Shown here piece by piece: positions 17,227-26,587 of a stretch of 64,000 nt of DNA; the stretch's first letter is position 1, and the number at the start of each line of letters is the position of its first letter. This DNA is from Clostridia bacterium. GTDB taxonomy: Bacteria > Bacillota > Clostridia > UBA1381. Made by a program: the position numbers and the translations under genes. Where the stretch lies: NCBI GenBank assembly GCA_900751885.1, contig CAADTH010000064.1:248001-312000 (forward strand), written 5' to 3'. The notes under the pieces were generated by a model. That model was not told the DNA's origin. It made no database searches and saw only the letters and a program-made list of their open reading frames with translations.

Positions 17227-18378
17227 CTACCCCCTGAACAGCCTTAAAATATCGTTGAAGGATATCACAATAATCAGACCAAACAGAACCAAAAGTCCGA
17301 TTGCATGAATCATACCTTCCTTTTCCGGCGGAATTGGTTTTCTTCGAATGAGTTCAATGAGCATAAAGAAAATTCGCCCTCCGTCAAGCGCTGGAATCGG
17401 CAGGAGGTTGAAAATCCCCAGATTGATTGTCAACAGAGCCACCAGGCTTAATACATTCAGCCAGCTATATGCGCCGGAATTGACTGCTGTATTGACCTCG
17501 CTCACAATCCCCACAGGTCCTGCCACCTGGTTTAAGGAAACCTGACCTGTAATCATCTGGAACAGTGAGGTGTATACGAGCTTGACAACAAATTTTGTAT
17601 TATAAAACGCTTGAGGAATGATATTAAAAATGGTCACGTTCTCCTGGGTCGGAGTAAATCCAATCAAAAGCCGCTCTTGCGTTTCCTCCTTGCCAATTTT
17701 GGTTTCATCCTTTGGAAGTGTGTCATCATATAGATAAAAGTTTGTCTGCTGTACGCCGTTTAAAGCGTTTATATATTCCACTCCCGTTTGAGTATACTTT
17801 GCGGTGGTAACCTCCTTGGAAGGCTTAACCTCAAACTCCATGCGCTGTCCGGCGCGCTTTACCTGCACCGGTATAGCCTCATCCTCCTGTAGATTGCCGC
17901 AGTATAGACTGATATCCCTGAAAAATGTCACTGTTTTTCCATTGATTTTGACAATTTCATCTCCAGACTGAATTCCTGACTGGGCAAGATAAGAATGCTC
18001 TACCACAGTATCCACTGTCGTTGTGCTGAAAGGAGATGTGTTTGCAACAAGAATCAAAAAAATGACGAATCCCAAAATAACATTGAGCGTCGCTCCTGCC
18101 ACTGTCACCAAAAACCGTTTCCAAAGCACTTGATTGGTAAACGCCCGCTTGTCGTCGGAAGCGCCGTCTTCTCCTTCCATCTTGCAGTATCCTCCAATCG
18201 GAAAAATACGCACAGAGTATAGTGTTTCACCTTTCTGCTTTTTAAAAATAGCAGGTCCCATGCCAACGGCAAACTCCAGTACTTTGATGCCGCAGGCTTT
18301 CGCCATGATAAAATGTCCAAATTCGTGTAAAGATACCATGACCAAAAAAATCAATATCGTTACAATTACCGTTGCCAT
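17227..18378 (-). CDS. rseP: Site-2 intramembrane metalloprotease RseP
   Basis: A 383-aa membrane protease. The zinc motif H-E-F-G-H lies at 18-22 in the first membrane helix, a PDZ domain spans about 120-190, and the second catalytic motif [12 protein letters not shown] is near 325, followed by a last membrane helix. Site-2 proteases cleave anti-sigma factors or signal-peptide remnants; the anti-sigma factor at 29936 is a possible but untested client. The dxr-rseP-ispG order is widely conserved in Firmicutes. Confidence 0.95.
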   Translation of the reverse strand: MATVIVTILIFLVMVSLHEFGHFIMAKACGIKVLEFAVGMGPAIFKKQKGETLYSVRIFPIGGYCKMEGEDGASDDKRAFTNQVLWKRFLVTVAGATLNVILGFVIFLILVANTSPFSTTTVDTVVEHSYLAQSGIQSGDEIVKINGKTVTFFRDISLYCGNLQEDEAIPVQVKRAGQRMEFEVKPSKEVTTAKYTQTGVEYINALNGVQQTNFYLYDDTLPKDETKIGKEETQERLLIGFTPTQENVTIFNIIPQAFYNTKFVVKLVYTSLFQMITGQVSLNQVAGPVGIVSEVNTAVNSGAYSWLNVLSLVALLTINLGIFNLLPIPALDGGRIFFMLIELIRRKPIPPEKEGMIHAIGLLVLFGLIIVISFNDILRLFRG

Positions 18379-18380
18379 GT

Positions 18381-19520
18381 TTACTCATCTCCTAGCTGTC
18401 GAATCAAGTCCCGTACCGCCTGATCCGTCTCAAAAATATCTTCTATGGAAGGATTCTCAATCGATTTTACACGCCGCATTGCTTCTTCAATCATTTGTGG
18501 AATTTGAAGAAAGGAAATTTTATGTTTCAAAAACAATTCTACCGCCGCTTCGTCCGCGCTGTTGAAAATACACGGCATTGTACCGCCCTCCTCTCCCGCG
18601 CGGTATGCGAGAGAAAGTGCATAGAAGGTATCAGTGTCCGGTTTTTCAAAGGTAAGCGGCTCTTTTGTGAAATCAATCTCATTTCTCTCCATCGGAAGCC
18701 TGTTCGGATAAGTCAACGCATACTGAATCGGCAGGCGCATATCCGGCGTGCCAAGCTGTGCGATGACTGCGTTGTCCTCATATTGCACCATAGAATGGAC
18801 GATACTTTGCCTATGCACTAGGACTTCGATTTGTGAAAACTCCACCCCAAACAGCCATTTTGCTTCTATCACCTCAAGCCCTTTGTTGACCAAAGTGGAG
18901 GAATCGACAGTTACCTTCGCGCCCATATCCCAGTTTGGATTTTTCAGAGCATCCTTCGGTGTTATCGTTTCCAATTGTTGCTTTTTCATTCCAAAAAACG
19001 GGCCGCCGGATGCGGTCAGCAAAATCTTTTTTATTTTCTTCTCCTGTCCCTGAAGAGACTGGAAAATAGCGGAATGCTCGCTGTCGACCGGAAGGATTTT
19101 TATGCCGTACTGCTGTGCAAGCGACATAACAAGCTGTCCGGCGGTTACCAGCGTTTCTTTATTGGCAAGCGCAATATTCTTCCCTGCCTTGATTGCCGCA
19201 ATGGTTGGACGAAGCCCTGAAATTCCGACAACTGCGGTCAACACCATGTCTGCTTCCTTCATGGATGCGATCTGGCAAAGTCCATCCTCTCCGCTGACGA
19301 CGCGCGTGTCCAAGTCGGCAATTCTGATTTTCAGCTCCTTTGCCGCGTCCTCTTTCACCACACAGACGAGCTTTGGGTGAAATTCACGAATTTGTTTTTC
19401 CAAACATACAATATTTGAATATGCTGACATGCCGCGTATCCGAATTTGGGGATACGCTCTTGCAATCTCCAAAGTCTGCGTTCCAATGGAACCGGTAGAA
19501 CCCAATAATGCGATATCCAT
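18381..19520 (-). CDS. dxr: 1-deoxy-D-xylulose 5-phosphate reductoisomerase
   Basis: A 379-aa enzyme making MEP from DXP with NADPH and a divalent metal. It starts M-D-I-A-L-L-G-S-T-G-S-I-G-T-Q-T, the NADPH-binding loop; L-P-V-D-S-E-H-S-A-I-F-Q and N-K-G-L-E-V-I-E-A are the metal- and substrate-binding segments. The ATG at 19520 sits eight bases after GAGGAG; a TTG five codons earlier lies in the cdsA end and is less likely. Confidence 0.97.
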   Translation of the reverse strand: MDIALLGSTGSIGTQTLEIARAYPQIRIRGMSAYSNIVCLEKQIREFHPKLVCVVKEDAAKELKIRIADLDTRVVSGEDGLCQIASMKEADMVLTAVVGISGLRPTIAAIKAGKNIALANKETLVTAGQLVMSLAQQYGIKILPVDSEHSAIFQSLQGQEKKIKKILLTASGGPFFGMKKQQLETITPKDALKNPNWDMGAKVTVDSSTLVNKGLEVIEAKWLFGVEFSQIEVLVHRQSIVHSMVQYEDNAVIAQLGTPDMRLPIQYALTYPNRLPMERNEIDFTKEPLTFEKPDTDTFYALSLAYRAGEEGGTMPCIFNSADEAAVELFLKHKISFLQIPQMIEEAMRRVKSIENPSIEDIFETDQAVRDLIRQLGDE

Positions 19521-19531
19521 ATTCCAACTCC

Positions 19532-20317
19532 TCAAGAAAGTCCAATGAATTTTACGAAAAAGTATACGAGTGGTGCGACAAACAGTACACTGTCAAACCG
19601 GTCTAAAATGCCGCCGTGCCCCGGAAAAATGCGTCCGAAATCCTTTACGCCAGAGTCACGCTTGATGCACGACGCAACCAAATCTCCAATTTGTGACACG
19701 ATAGATGCAACCACTCCCAAAAGAACGAACTTCATATAGCTGACAGGTTCGTGAAAACCATACTGCAAAATAAGTGCATAGATGCCGCATCCAAGCGCAC
19801 ACATACAAACGCCGCCAATTGCCCCTTCGACTGTCTTTTTCGGACTTACCTTTTCAATCAATTTGTGTTTTCCAAAAAAGTACCCTGCAAAATAGGCTCC
19901 CGTATCAGTAACCCATGCACACAAAAATACCAAGATTGTCGCAAAGATACTGTATTCGCGGTTCAGCATCGGAATACACATCATGAAAAGCACGACATAC
20001 CATCCCACAAACGCAGAGGAATATACTGTTTTATAATCCACCTTTCCATGCAGAAAAACAGAAGCCGTCATAAAGAGCATCATGGAAAAAAGCAGTGCTG
20101 GCAGTAGCCAGCCCAGTGTCGCGCCGGCAAACAGGACCACGCCCGAGATAATCCCCATCACGCTGAGGAAAATCCCTGCGTTGACTGCACGGTACATTTC
20201 ATATAGCATTCCTAACGTCACAATTGCCACTGCAATCGAAAAAACCAAATTTCCTGATAAGAGAGCGGCAAAAAAGACGATAAGTCCAATGACAGAGGTT
20301 AAAATTCGTTTGAGCAT
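19532..20317 (-). CDS. cdsA: Phosphatidate cytidylyltransferase
   Basis: A 261-aa polytopic membrane enzyme that makes CDP-diacylglycerol for phospholipid synthesis. About seven membrane helices; the family signature lies near the C-terminus (S-x-x-K-R-D-x-G-V-K-D-F-G-x-x-x-P-G-H-G-G-I-L-D-R-F-D-S). The ATG at 20317 follows GGGGGAG and overlaps the uppS end. An upstream in-frame extension lacks a binding site. Confidence 0.96.
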   Translation of the reverse strand: MLKRILTSVIGLIVFFAALLSGNLVFSIAVAIVTLGMLYEMYRAVNAGIFLSVMGIISGVVLFAGATLGWLLPALLFSMMLFMTASVFLHGKVDYKTVYSSAFVGWYVVLFMMCIPMLNREYSIFATILVFLCAWVTDTGAYFAGYFFGKHKLIEKVSPKKTVEGAIGGVCMCALGCGIYALILQYGFHEPVSYMKFVLLGVVASIVSQIGDLVASCIKRDSGVKDFGRIFPGHGGILDRFDSVLFVAPLVYFFVKFIGLS

Positions 20318-20318
20318 A

Positions 20319-21047
20319 TTACACTCCCCCAAACCGTCTGCCCCTATGCTGATAGTCATAGATGGCATCCATTAAATCTTTTTTTGAAAAGTCTGGCCAA
20401 AGTTTTTTGGTAAACCAAAATTCGGAATATCCCGCCTGCCACAACAGGAAATTGCTCAGGCGCATTTCACCGCTCGTGCGGATAATAAAATCAGGGTCGG
20501 GCTGACCTGAGGTATAGAGGGAGCTTGCCAGCATATCCTCCGTGATATCTTCCGGTCTGATTTGTCCTTCCTGTACCTTTTTCGCAAGAAGTCTTGCCGC
20601 CATCGTGATTTCTTCCCGACTGCCATAATTCAAGGCAATATTCATGACAATTCCGGTATTGTTTTTGGTAAACTCCTCTGTTTTTATGATTTGCTCCTGA
20701 ATCTCTCGGCTAAGCTCTTTGCGTGAACCAATCGTGCGAATCACGACATTTTCACCTGCCAGATTTTTCTCGGCATTTTTTAGATAATCCAAAAGGAGCT
20801 TCATCAAATAATCTACTTCCTCCTTGGGACGTTTCCAATTTTCCGTGGAGAACGCATATACTGTAAGATATTGAATTCCCATACAGTTACACTCTGTCAC
20901 AATCTTCTTGAGCGTATCCGCACCGGCGGAGTGTCCTGCACTGCGCGGAAGTCCCCTGCGCTTTGCCCATCTTCCGTTTCCATCCATAATAATTCCGATA
21001 TGTACCGGAAGATGCTGGAAATCAATTTGTTTTTTTCGAAGCACCAA
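20319..21047 (-). CDS. uppS: Undecaprenyl diphosphate synthase
   Basis: About 242 aa. A cis-prenyltransferase that makes the C55 carrier lipid for peptidoglycan. Motifs: I-I-M-D-G-N-G-R-W-A-K-R-R-G (catalytic Asp), T-V-Y-A-F-S-T-E-N-W, and R-T-S-G-E-x-R-L-S-N-F-L-L-W-Q. There is no ATG at the start; a TTG (21047) or the adjacent GTG (21044), both after GGTGAGGTG, are the best candidates, and a GTG at 21056 lies within that binding site. Confidence 0.96.
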   Translation of the reverse strand: MVLRKKQIDFQHLPVHIGIIMDGNGRWAKRRGLPRSAGHSAGADTLKKIVTECNCMGIQYLTVYAFSTENWKRPKEEVDYLMKLLLDYLKNAEKNLAGENVVIRTIGSRKELSREIQEQIIKTEEFTKNNTGIVMNIALNYGSREEITMAARLLAKKVQEGQIRPEDITEDMLASSLYTSGQPDPDFIIRTSGEMRLSNFLLWQAGYSEFWFTKKLWPDFSKKDLMDAIYDYQHRGRRFGGV

Positions 21048-21158
21048 AAATAACACCTCACCCTATCCTTATTTTCTATTTCAGGCATTCATTCCTCAAA
21101 TTCTTTTACCGAGGCTAAATAGGAACAATACCTGAGGAATGATTCCTCAGGTATTGCG

Positions 21159-21707
21159 TCATACTGTCTGGATTTCCTTCTCTTTCGCACTGCAAATCTC
21201 ATCGATTTCTGTCACAAATTTATCTGTGATTTTTTGTACGTCTTTCTCAATTCCCTTGAGGTCATCCTCTGTAATTTCACTTTTCTTTTTCTGATCTTTG
21301 AATTTATCCATCGCATCACGACGGATACTGCGGATGGCAACCTTTGCTTCCTCTGCATATTTCTTTACTGTCTTGACAAGCTCTTTTCTCCGCTCTTCTG
21401 TCAAAGGCGGAAAGTTGAGACGAATCATTTTTCCGTCATTATTCGGAGAAATTCCAAGATCCGATTTTTGAATTGCTTTTTCAATCTCATGCAGGATACC
21501 GCCATCCCAAGGTTGAATCACCAAAAGGCGCGGCTCTGGAGAGGAGATGGTTCCTACCTGTGCAACCGGTGTCGGCGTGCCATAGTAGTCAATCATTACT
21601 CTGTCCAATATGGACGCGCTCGCCCGTCCTGCGCGAATCGTTTTCAGCTCTGCTGCAAAAGCATCCACTGTCTTATTCATTTTTGCGTTCAATTCAGAAT
21701 ATTCCAT
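21159..21707 (-). CDS. frr: Ribosome recycling factor
   Basis: A 182-aa RRF, which splits the post-termination ribosome with EF-G. Family segments: [31 protein letters not shown], and the helical C-terminus [17 protein letters not shown]. The ATG overlaps the pyrH stop (TAATG) and has GGAGGAAG upstream. Confidence 0.97.
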   Translation of the reverse strand: MEYSELNAKMNKTVDAFAAELKTIRAGRASASILDRVMIDYYGTPTPVAQVGTISSPEPRLLVIQPWDGGILHEIEKAIQKSDLGISPNNDGKMIRLNFPPLTEERRKELVKTVKKYAEEAKVAIRSIRRDAMDKFKDQKKKSEITEDDLKGIEKDVQKITDKFVTEIDEICSAKEKEIQTV

Positions 21708-22423
21708 TATGCTTCCTCCTTTGATACCATTGTACCGATTGTTTCCCCACATACTGCTTTTACGATATTTTCCGGCTCGTCAAGACCAAATACTAAAATT
21801 GGGATATCATTGTCCATACAAAGAGATGTCGCGGTGGAGTCCATCACGCCGAGTCCACGGTTCAATACATCAATGTAGGAAAGACGGTCGAACTTTTTCG
21901 CATTTGGATTGACGTTTGGGTCACTGTCATATACGCCGTCTACCTTTTTGGCAAGTAAAATAATGTCCGCGTCTACTTCCGCCGCGCGAAGCGCCGCTGT
22001 CGTGTCTGTAGAGAAGAATGGATTTCCTGTGCCACAGCCAAAAATCACAACACGCCCTTTTTCCAGATGGCGGACTGCTTTGCCACGGATATACGGCTCC
22101 GCAATTTGACGCATTTCAATCGCTGTCTGTACTCTCGTCGGCACACCGCACGCCTCAAGAGAATCACAAAGCGCCAGTGCATTGATTACAGTCGCAAGCA
22201 TCCCCATATGATCTGCGCGCGTCCTGTCCATGTTCTCACCGCTTCTACCTCTCCAGAAGTTCCCGCCTCCAACTACGATTGCAATGGAAACACCCAAATC
22301 CACACATTTTTTAATATTCTTTGAGATTTCCATTACTGTATCAGTGTCCAATCCAAACCGGTTTTTTCCTGCAAGTGCTTCTCCGCTTACTTTCAATAAT
22401 ACTCGTTTGTATTTTGCAGACAT
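21707..22423 (-). CDS. pyrH: UMP kinase
   Basis: A 238-aa amino-acid-kinase-fold UMP kinase. Motifs: [11 protein letters not shown] at 9-19, [10 protein letters not shown] and [14 protein letters not shown]. It phosphorylates UMP and in bacteria is regulated by GTP and UTP. It is translationally coupled to frr and separated from tsf by a terminator. Confidence 0.97.
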   Translation of the reverse strand: MSAKYKRVLLKVSGEALAGKNRFGLDTDTVMEISKNIKKCVDLGVSIAIVVGGGNFWRGRSGENMDRTRADHMGMLATVINALALCDSLEACGVPTRVQTAIEMRQIAEPYIRGKAVRHLEKGRVVIFGCGTGNPFFSTDTTAALRAAEVDADIILLAKKVDGVYDSDPNVNPNAKKFDRLSYIDVLNRGLGVMDSTATSLCMDNDIPILVFGLDEPENIVKAVCGETIGTMVSKEEA

Positions 22424-22489
22424 TTGCTACTCTCCTCCAAGCATTTATTTCTATCGTATTCCTTTTCTCTCCGCCGGGATTCACGTTAC

Positions 22490-22531
22490 AAAAAAGGGAA
22501 CACCGAACGATTTTTATTCATGTGTTCCCTT
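22490..22531 (-). terminator. Terminator after tsf
   Basis: Stem AAGGGAACAC / GTGTTCCCTT with an 18-base AT-rich loop and a T-run on the minus strand, before pyrH. Confidence 0.8.
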
Positions 22532-22551
22532 CCTATTTTCTAATTATACTA

Positions 22552-23460
22552 TTATTTTATCATACTTGCAACTTCATCTGCAAAATTTTCTTCTTTTTTC
22601 TCCAATCCCTCACCCTTTTCAAATCTAGTAAAGGATGCAATTTCAATTTTTCCGCCTAATTTTGCTGCTGTATCGCTTGTATATTTCTTCACGCTGATAT
22701 CACCGTCTTTGATGAACGCTTGGTCAACAAGGCATACTTCCTTATAAAACTTATTAATGCGTCCTGCAACCATTTTCTCTATGATTGCTTCCGGCTTTCC
22801 TTCGTTGAGAGCCTGTGCTTTCAGAATTTCTTTTTCCTTTTCCACCACATCAGTAGGAACCTCTGACTCATTTAGATACTGTGGTGCAGCCGCTGCAATC
22901 TGCATGGCAATGTCTTTTGCATACTCTTCGAAGCCATCTTTTCCAGCAACATCGGTATCAAATTTTACAAGCACACCGATTCTGCCTTCGCCGTGGATAT
23001 AAGAATAGACATCTCCTTCATAACGCGCAAAGCGTCTGATTGACATGTTTTCACCAATTTTTGCAATCTTCTCTGTAAGAATATCTCCAATTGTCACGCT
23101 GGTATCGTCGATAAACTTCTCAGCGAGAAGTGCATCCACGTCAGCTGGGTTTGTTGCTGCAATTTGACGCGCAACATCTGTCACAAAGGTTTGGAAGCCT
23201 TCATTCTTTGCGACAAAATCTGTCTCAGAGTTTACTTCCAAAAGCACACCTGTCTTTTTATCGTCTGTGATATATGCCTTTACGATACCCTCTGCCGCAA
23301 TTCTACCGGCTTTTTTCGCCGCTGCTGCCAATCCCTTTTCGCGAAGCAATTCTACCGCCTTGTCTTTATCTCCATCTGCCTCTGTCAGAGCCTTTTTACA
23401 GTCCATCATTCCGCAGCCTGTCATCTCACGAAGTTCTTTTACGTCTTTTGCTGTAAACAT
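22552..23460 (-). CDS. tsf: Elongation factor Ts
   Basis: A 302-aa EF-Ts, the exchange factor for EF-Tu. The N-terminal UBA-like domain has [16 protein letters not shown] (about 9-24), the core carries [10 protein letters not shown], and the C-terminal half has the I-A-A-A-A-P-Q-Y-L and [12 protein letters not shown] segments. The ATG at 23460 follows GGAGG. Confidence 0.97.
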   Translation of the reverse strand: MFTAKDVKELREMTGCGMMDCKKALTEADGDKDKAVELLREKGLAAAAKKAGRIAAEGIVKAYITDDKKTGVLLEVNSETDFVAKNEGFQTFVTDVARQIAATNPADVDALLAEKFIDDTSVTIGDILTEKIAKIGENMSIRRFARYEGDVYSYIHGEGRIGVLVKFDTDVAGKDGFEEYAKDIAMQIAAAAPQYLNESEVPTDVVEKEKEILKAQALNEGKPEAIIEKMVAGRINKFYKEVCLVDQAFIKDGDISVKKYTSDTAAKLGGKIEIASFTRFEKGEGLEKKEENFADEVASMIK

Positions 23461-23493
23461 TCTTTCATCCTCCACTTATTTCTTTTTTTACAG

Positions 23494-23545
23494 AAAAAAA
23501 GCAGCCCTACAGTCTTTCTATCCAAAGACCTAAAGACTGCTTTGT
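23494..23545 (-). terminator. Terminator/attenuator between rpsB and tsf
   Basis: AAAGCAG / CTGCTTT arms, with competing inner arms (AAAGACTG/CAGTCTTT and GTCTTT/AAAGAC), end in a T-run on the minus strand. It should reduce transcription of tsf relative to rpsB. Confidence 0.65.
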
Positions 23546-23554
23546 TTATTTTTC

Positions 23555-24298
23555 TTATTCAGCGTCTTCTACAGTTTCCTCTGCTTTTTCCGCTTCTCCA
23601 GCGTCCATCTGTTCGCCCTGCTTGCCTTCCAAAATTGCGTTTGCCATCGTGGAAGCAATCAATTTGACTGCACGAATTGCATCATCATTTCCAGGGATAA
23701 CATAGTCTACCTCATCCGGATCACAGTTTGTATCTACAATTGCGACAACTGGAATACCAAGCTTTTTTGCTTCTGCAATCGCGATTTTTTCCTTGCGTGG
23801 GTCAACGATAAACATTGCGCCCGGCAATTTCTTCATGTTTTTGATACCGCCGAGATTTTTCTCCAGCTTATCGCGCTCTGCTTTGAGCTTGATGACCTCT
23901 TTTTTCGGGAGAAGGTCAAATGTACCGTCTTCCTCCATTTTATTGAGCTGTGCCAAACGGTCAATTCTCTTTTGAATGGTCTTAAAGTTTGTCAGCATTC
24001 CGCCGAGCCATCTTGCATTGACATAATACATGCCTACGCGTTCTGCCTCTTCCTTGATGGAATCCTGCGCCTGCTTCTTTGTTCCAACAAAAAGAATGTC
24101 GTCTCCGTTTTGAACCAAATCACGGACAAAATAGTATGCTTCCTCAATCTTCTTTACTGTCTTTTGAAGATCGATGATATAGATACCATTTCTCTCTGTG
24201 AAAATGTACTCTGCCATTTTTGGGTTCCATCTTCTTGTCTGATGCCCGAAATGTACACCAGCTTCCAGAAGCTGTTTCATTGAAATTACGTTTGCCAT
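23555..24298 (-). CDS. rpsB: 30S ribosomal protein S2
   Basis: A 247-aa S2. Signature segments: [21 protein letters not shown] at 8-28 and [12 protein letters not shown], then [13 protein letters not shown]. An Ala/Glu-rich acidic tail follows. The ATG at 24298 has AGGAGGG upstream. It heads the rpsB-tsf unit. Confidence 0.98.
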   Translation of the reverse strand: MANVISMKQLLEAGVHFGHQTRRWNPKMAEYIFTERNGIYIIDLQKTVKKIEEAYYFVRDLVQNGDDILFVGTKKQAQDSIKEEAERVGMYYVNARWLGGMLTNFKTIQKRIDRLAQLNKMEEDGTFDLLPKKEVIKLKAERDKLEKNLGGIKNMKKLPGAMFIVDPRKEKIAIAEAKKLGIPVVAIVDTNCDPDEVDYVIPGNDDAIRAVKLIASTMANAILEGKQGEQMDAGEAEKAEETVEDAE

Positions 24299-24404
24299 TA
24301 TTGTTTCCCTCCTGTTTTTTCCTCCATTTTCTTCCCCTTCTGAAAAAACCTCTTTGGGCAACCTTTCCAGAATCAGAAAATGTGTGTATTTTTCATACTT
24401 TGCT

Positions 24405-24433
24405 ATGATACCATAAACTTTTGAAAAAAGCAA
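24405..24433 (-). promoter_or_regulatory. Promoter of rpsB-tsf
   Basis: Minus strand: -35 TTGCTT (24428-24433), 17-bp spacer, -10 TATCAT (24405-24410). The implied 5' leader is about 100 nt. I see no clear conserved leader structure in it. Confidence 0.65.
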
Positions 24434-24512
24434 GTATTTTTTTGCCGTGTTTTGGCAGCAGGTACGATGGCAGTCGTATTATTTGCTTTCTCAAGAAAAA
24501 TTATGTACCTAA

Positions 24513-24546
24513 TAAAAAGACTGCCTCAAAAAGCAGTCTTTTTTGT
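24513..24546. terminator. Bidirectional terminator downstream of mazF
   Basis: Stem AAAAAGACTGC / GCAGTCTTTTT with T-runs on both strands. It can end the alr-mazEF transcript. Confidence 0.8.
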
Positions 24547-24564
24547 TATGTAGCGTTTGGTTTA

Positions 24565-24597
24565 TCAAAGCGCTACATTCTCTCTTTTGTTTTTCAT
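24565..24597 (-). CDS. Possible 10-codon ORF after mazF
   Basis: ATG at 24597 with AGGAGG six bases upstream encodes MKNKRENVAL, ending at TGA. It lies in the mazF 3' region before the terminator, and overlaps an imperfect inverted repeat (GTAGCG...CGCTAC, 24549-24577). The binding site is as good as those of real genes nearby, but the peptide is too short to support by composition. It may be a leader peptide or chance. Confidence 0.25.
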   Translation of the reverse strand: MKNKRENVAL

Positions 24598-24644
24598 TTC
24601 GCGCCTCCTAAAATACTTCTCTATGCCAGCTATTTTAAAAGGTT

Positions 24645-24998
24645 TTATATCTCAACCAAACCAAAACTGATAGAAAGCGCATCGTTGACGCTCGTCATCA
24701 ATTCTGCGTCCAGATGCCCAATCTTTTCTCTGAGCCTTTTTTTATCGATTGTCCTAATCTGCTCCAACAGCACGACCGAATCTTTATTCAGACCATATTC
24801 TTCCGCAGAAAGCTCAATATGCGTCGGCATTTTCGCTTTGTTAATCTGGGACGTAATCGCCGCTGCAATGACAGTTGGACTGTATTTATTCCCGATATCA
24901 TTTTGAATGATCAATACTGGGCGGACTCCGCCCTGCTCAGATCCTACCACAGGACTTAAATCGGCGTAATAAATATCTCCTCTTTTAACAATCACCAC
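24645..24998 (-). CDS. mazF: MazF/EndoA-type mRNA interferase toxin
   Basis: A 117-aa toxin of the MazF/NdoA (PemK) family. Segments: [26 protein letters not shown] at the start, [12 protein letters not shown], and [14 protein letters not shown]. Such enzymes cut single-stranded mRNA at short motifs. The GTG start overlaps the antitoxin stop by one base, so the two are translationally coupled. Context alr-mazE-mazF matches B. subtilis alr-ndoAI-ndoA. Confidence 0.95.
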   Translation of the reverse strand: MVIVKRGDIYYADLSPVVGSEQGGVRPVLIIQNDIGNKYSPTVIAAAITSQINKAKMPTHIELSAEEYGLNKDSVVLLEQIRTIDKKRLREKIGHLDAELMTSVNDALSISFGLVEI

Positions 24999-25273
24999 TA
25001 TTCACACTCCGCTAGTTTTTCCTCATACTGCTGATTTGTTTCATTATCAGCATCAAAACACATTTCAGCCAGTTCTAAATTAATTTGTGCCATTTCCTGA
25101 TATCCTAGCGCCAGATTTTCTGCCACATAGCTTTTTTGCTTTTTGGCAATATACACCTTCATGACTTCCCGCACAATCTCACTCCGGCTTTTTCTCTCTT
25201 TTTTTGCCAGAGAATCAATCTCTTCGAGCAGGTTATCCGACATTGTTATCAGGACCCTTTTTAACTGTGACAA
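24998..25273 (-). CDS. mazE: MazE/EndoAI-type ribbon-helix-helix antitoxin
   Basis: A 91-aa CopG-like protein. The N-terminal RHH domain ([16 protein letters not shown] ... [14 protein letters not shown]) should bind operator DNA, and the acidic C-terminus should wrap the toxin. Its start is probably the TTG at 25273, since the ATG 11 codons later would remove the beta strand of the RHH fold. It precedes mazF with a one-base overlap. Confidence 0.88.
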   Translation of the reverse strand: MSQLKRVLITMSDNLLEEIDSLAKKERKSRSEIVREVMKVYIAKKQKSYVAENLALGYQEMAQINLELAEMCFDADNETNQQYEEKLAECE

Positions 25274-25341
25274 AGCAACCAGGCCCCCCGTTTTTTTGGA
25301 TTTTTATTACGCATAATCAACTCCATATGATTTTCAGTTTT

Positions 25342-26502
25342 TCATAATAAATAATTGAGTACTTTCACCGCCCTTCCACCGCTTTTATAAATCCGCGGAA
25401 TCCGCTTGCCAATCACACACACAACTTCATAGTTGATTGTGTTCATCCATTTGGCAACATCGTCGGCAGTAATTGTATCAGCACCAAAAATGGTTACTTC
25501 ATCACCTGTACTAATAGTATTGACATTTGTAACGTCAATCATACATTGATCCATACAAATTCTACCGATGACTTTTACCTGCTCGCCGTGACAAAGCATT
25601 TTCGCTTTTTCAGCAAGCACGCGCAAATATCCGTCGGCATAACCGATAGGCACTGTTGCAATTTTTGTTGTTTTATCGGTTATGTAAGTTTTTCCATAGC
25701 TTACTTCCGTCCCCTTGCTGACCGTTTTTACCATGGATATCTGTGCCTTTAGGCTCATCGCAGGAATAAGCGGAAGTCTTTTTTTGTCAACCTCATCGGA
25801 CGGATATAGTCCATAGAGAATAATTCCCGGACGAACCATATCCAGGTGCATCTCAGGGCGCATGATGGTTGCCGCACTATTACAGATATGCTTGGTGGGA
25901 ATGGAAAGTCCCGCCTTCTCTAAACGGTCGCAGAGGTTCATAAATCGTGAAAACTGCACATCCGTAAAGGTTTGATCCGTTTCATCCGCTGTTGAAAAAT
26001 GAGAAAAAATACCGTCAATCTCCAGATACGGAAGATTGGCAATCTTTAAAATTTCCTCAACTGTTTTGTCTATCGTCTCTTCTATCGCCATGTATCCCAC
26101 CCGCGACATTCCTGTGTCAATTTTTATATGAATTTTTGCAATTTTATCTTTTCGCTGTGCTTCATAGGAAAGCGCCTTCGCCATTTCATAATCAAATACA
26201 GTCGGCATAACATCGAAATCAATCAAATCCTCCGCTGCCGCCTGGTCAGTCGCGCCTAAAATCAAAATCGGCACCTTGATTCCACGGCTTCGAAGCTGTT
26301 TCGCCTCTTGTAAAACAGCAACCGCCAAGGCATCTGCACCGTTTTCAATCAGCGTTTTTGCAACCTCTAAAAATCCATGTCCATACGCGTCCGCTTTTAC
26401 AACTGCCATGATTTTTGCATGTGGATTTGTAATGTTTCTGATTTGCTTAATATTATGGGCAATTGCATCCAAATCTACCTCTGCCCATGCCCTCTTATTC
26501 AT
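25342..26502 (-). CDS. alr: Alanine racemase
   Basis: A 386-aa PLP enzyme that makes D-alanine for peptidoglycan. The PLP lysine lies in A-V-V-K-A-D-A-Y-G-H-G near residue 37; the D-T-G-M-S-R-V-G-Y segment and the second catalytic Tyr (V-S-Y-G-K-T-Y) are present, as is the C-terminal G-R-I-C-M-D-Q-C-M-I-D-V. AAAGGAG precedes the ATG. Confidence 0.97.
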   Translation of the reverse strand: MNKRAWAEVDLDAIAHNIKQIRNITNPHAKIMAVVKADAYGHGFLEVAKTLIENGADALAVAVLQEAKQLRSRGIKVPILILGATDQAAAEDLIDFDVMPTVFDYEMAKALSYEAQRKDKIAKIHIKIDTGMSRVGYMAIEETIDKTVEEILKIANLPYLEIDGIFSHFSTADETDQTFTDVQFSRFMNLCDRLEKAGLSIPTKHICNSAATIMRPEMHLDMVRPGIILYGLYPSDEVDKKRLPLIPAMSLKAQISMVKTVSKGTEVSYGKTYITDKTTKIATVPIGYADGYLRVLAEKAKMLCHGEQVKVIGRICMDQCMIDVTNVNTISTGDEVTIFGADTITADDVAKWMNTINYEVVCVIGKRIPRIYKSGGRAVKVLNYLL

Positions 26503-26587
26503 ATTCTTACTCCTTTGTTATTATAGCATAGCTTCTGTTTTGTTTCTACAGGTAATATATTCTGAAATCCGCTTAATATGCTTGGTT

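Noticed and set aside
23164..23667. 167-codon plus-strand frame over rpsB-tsf
   Set aside because: Antisense to two certain genes and spans their intergenic terminator.
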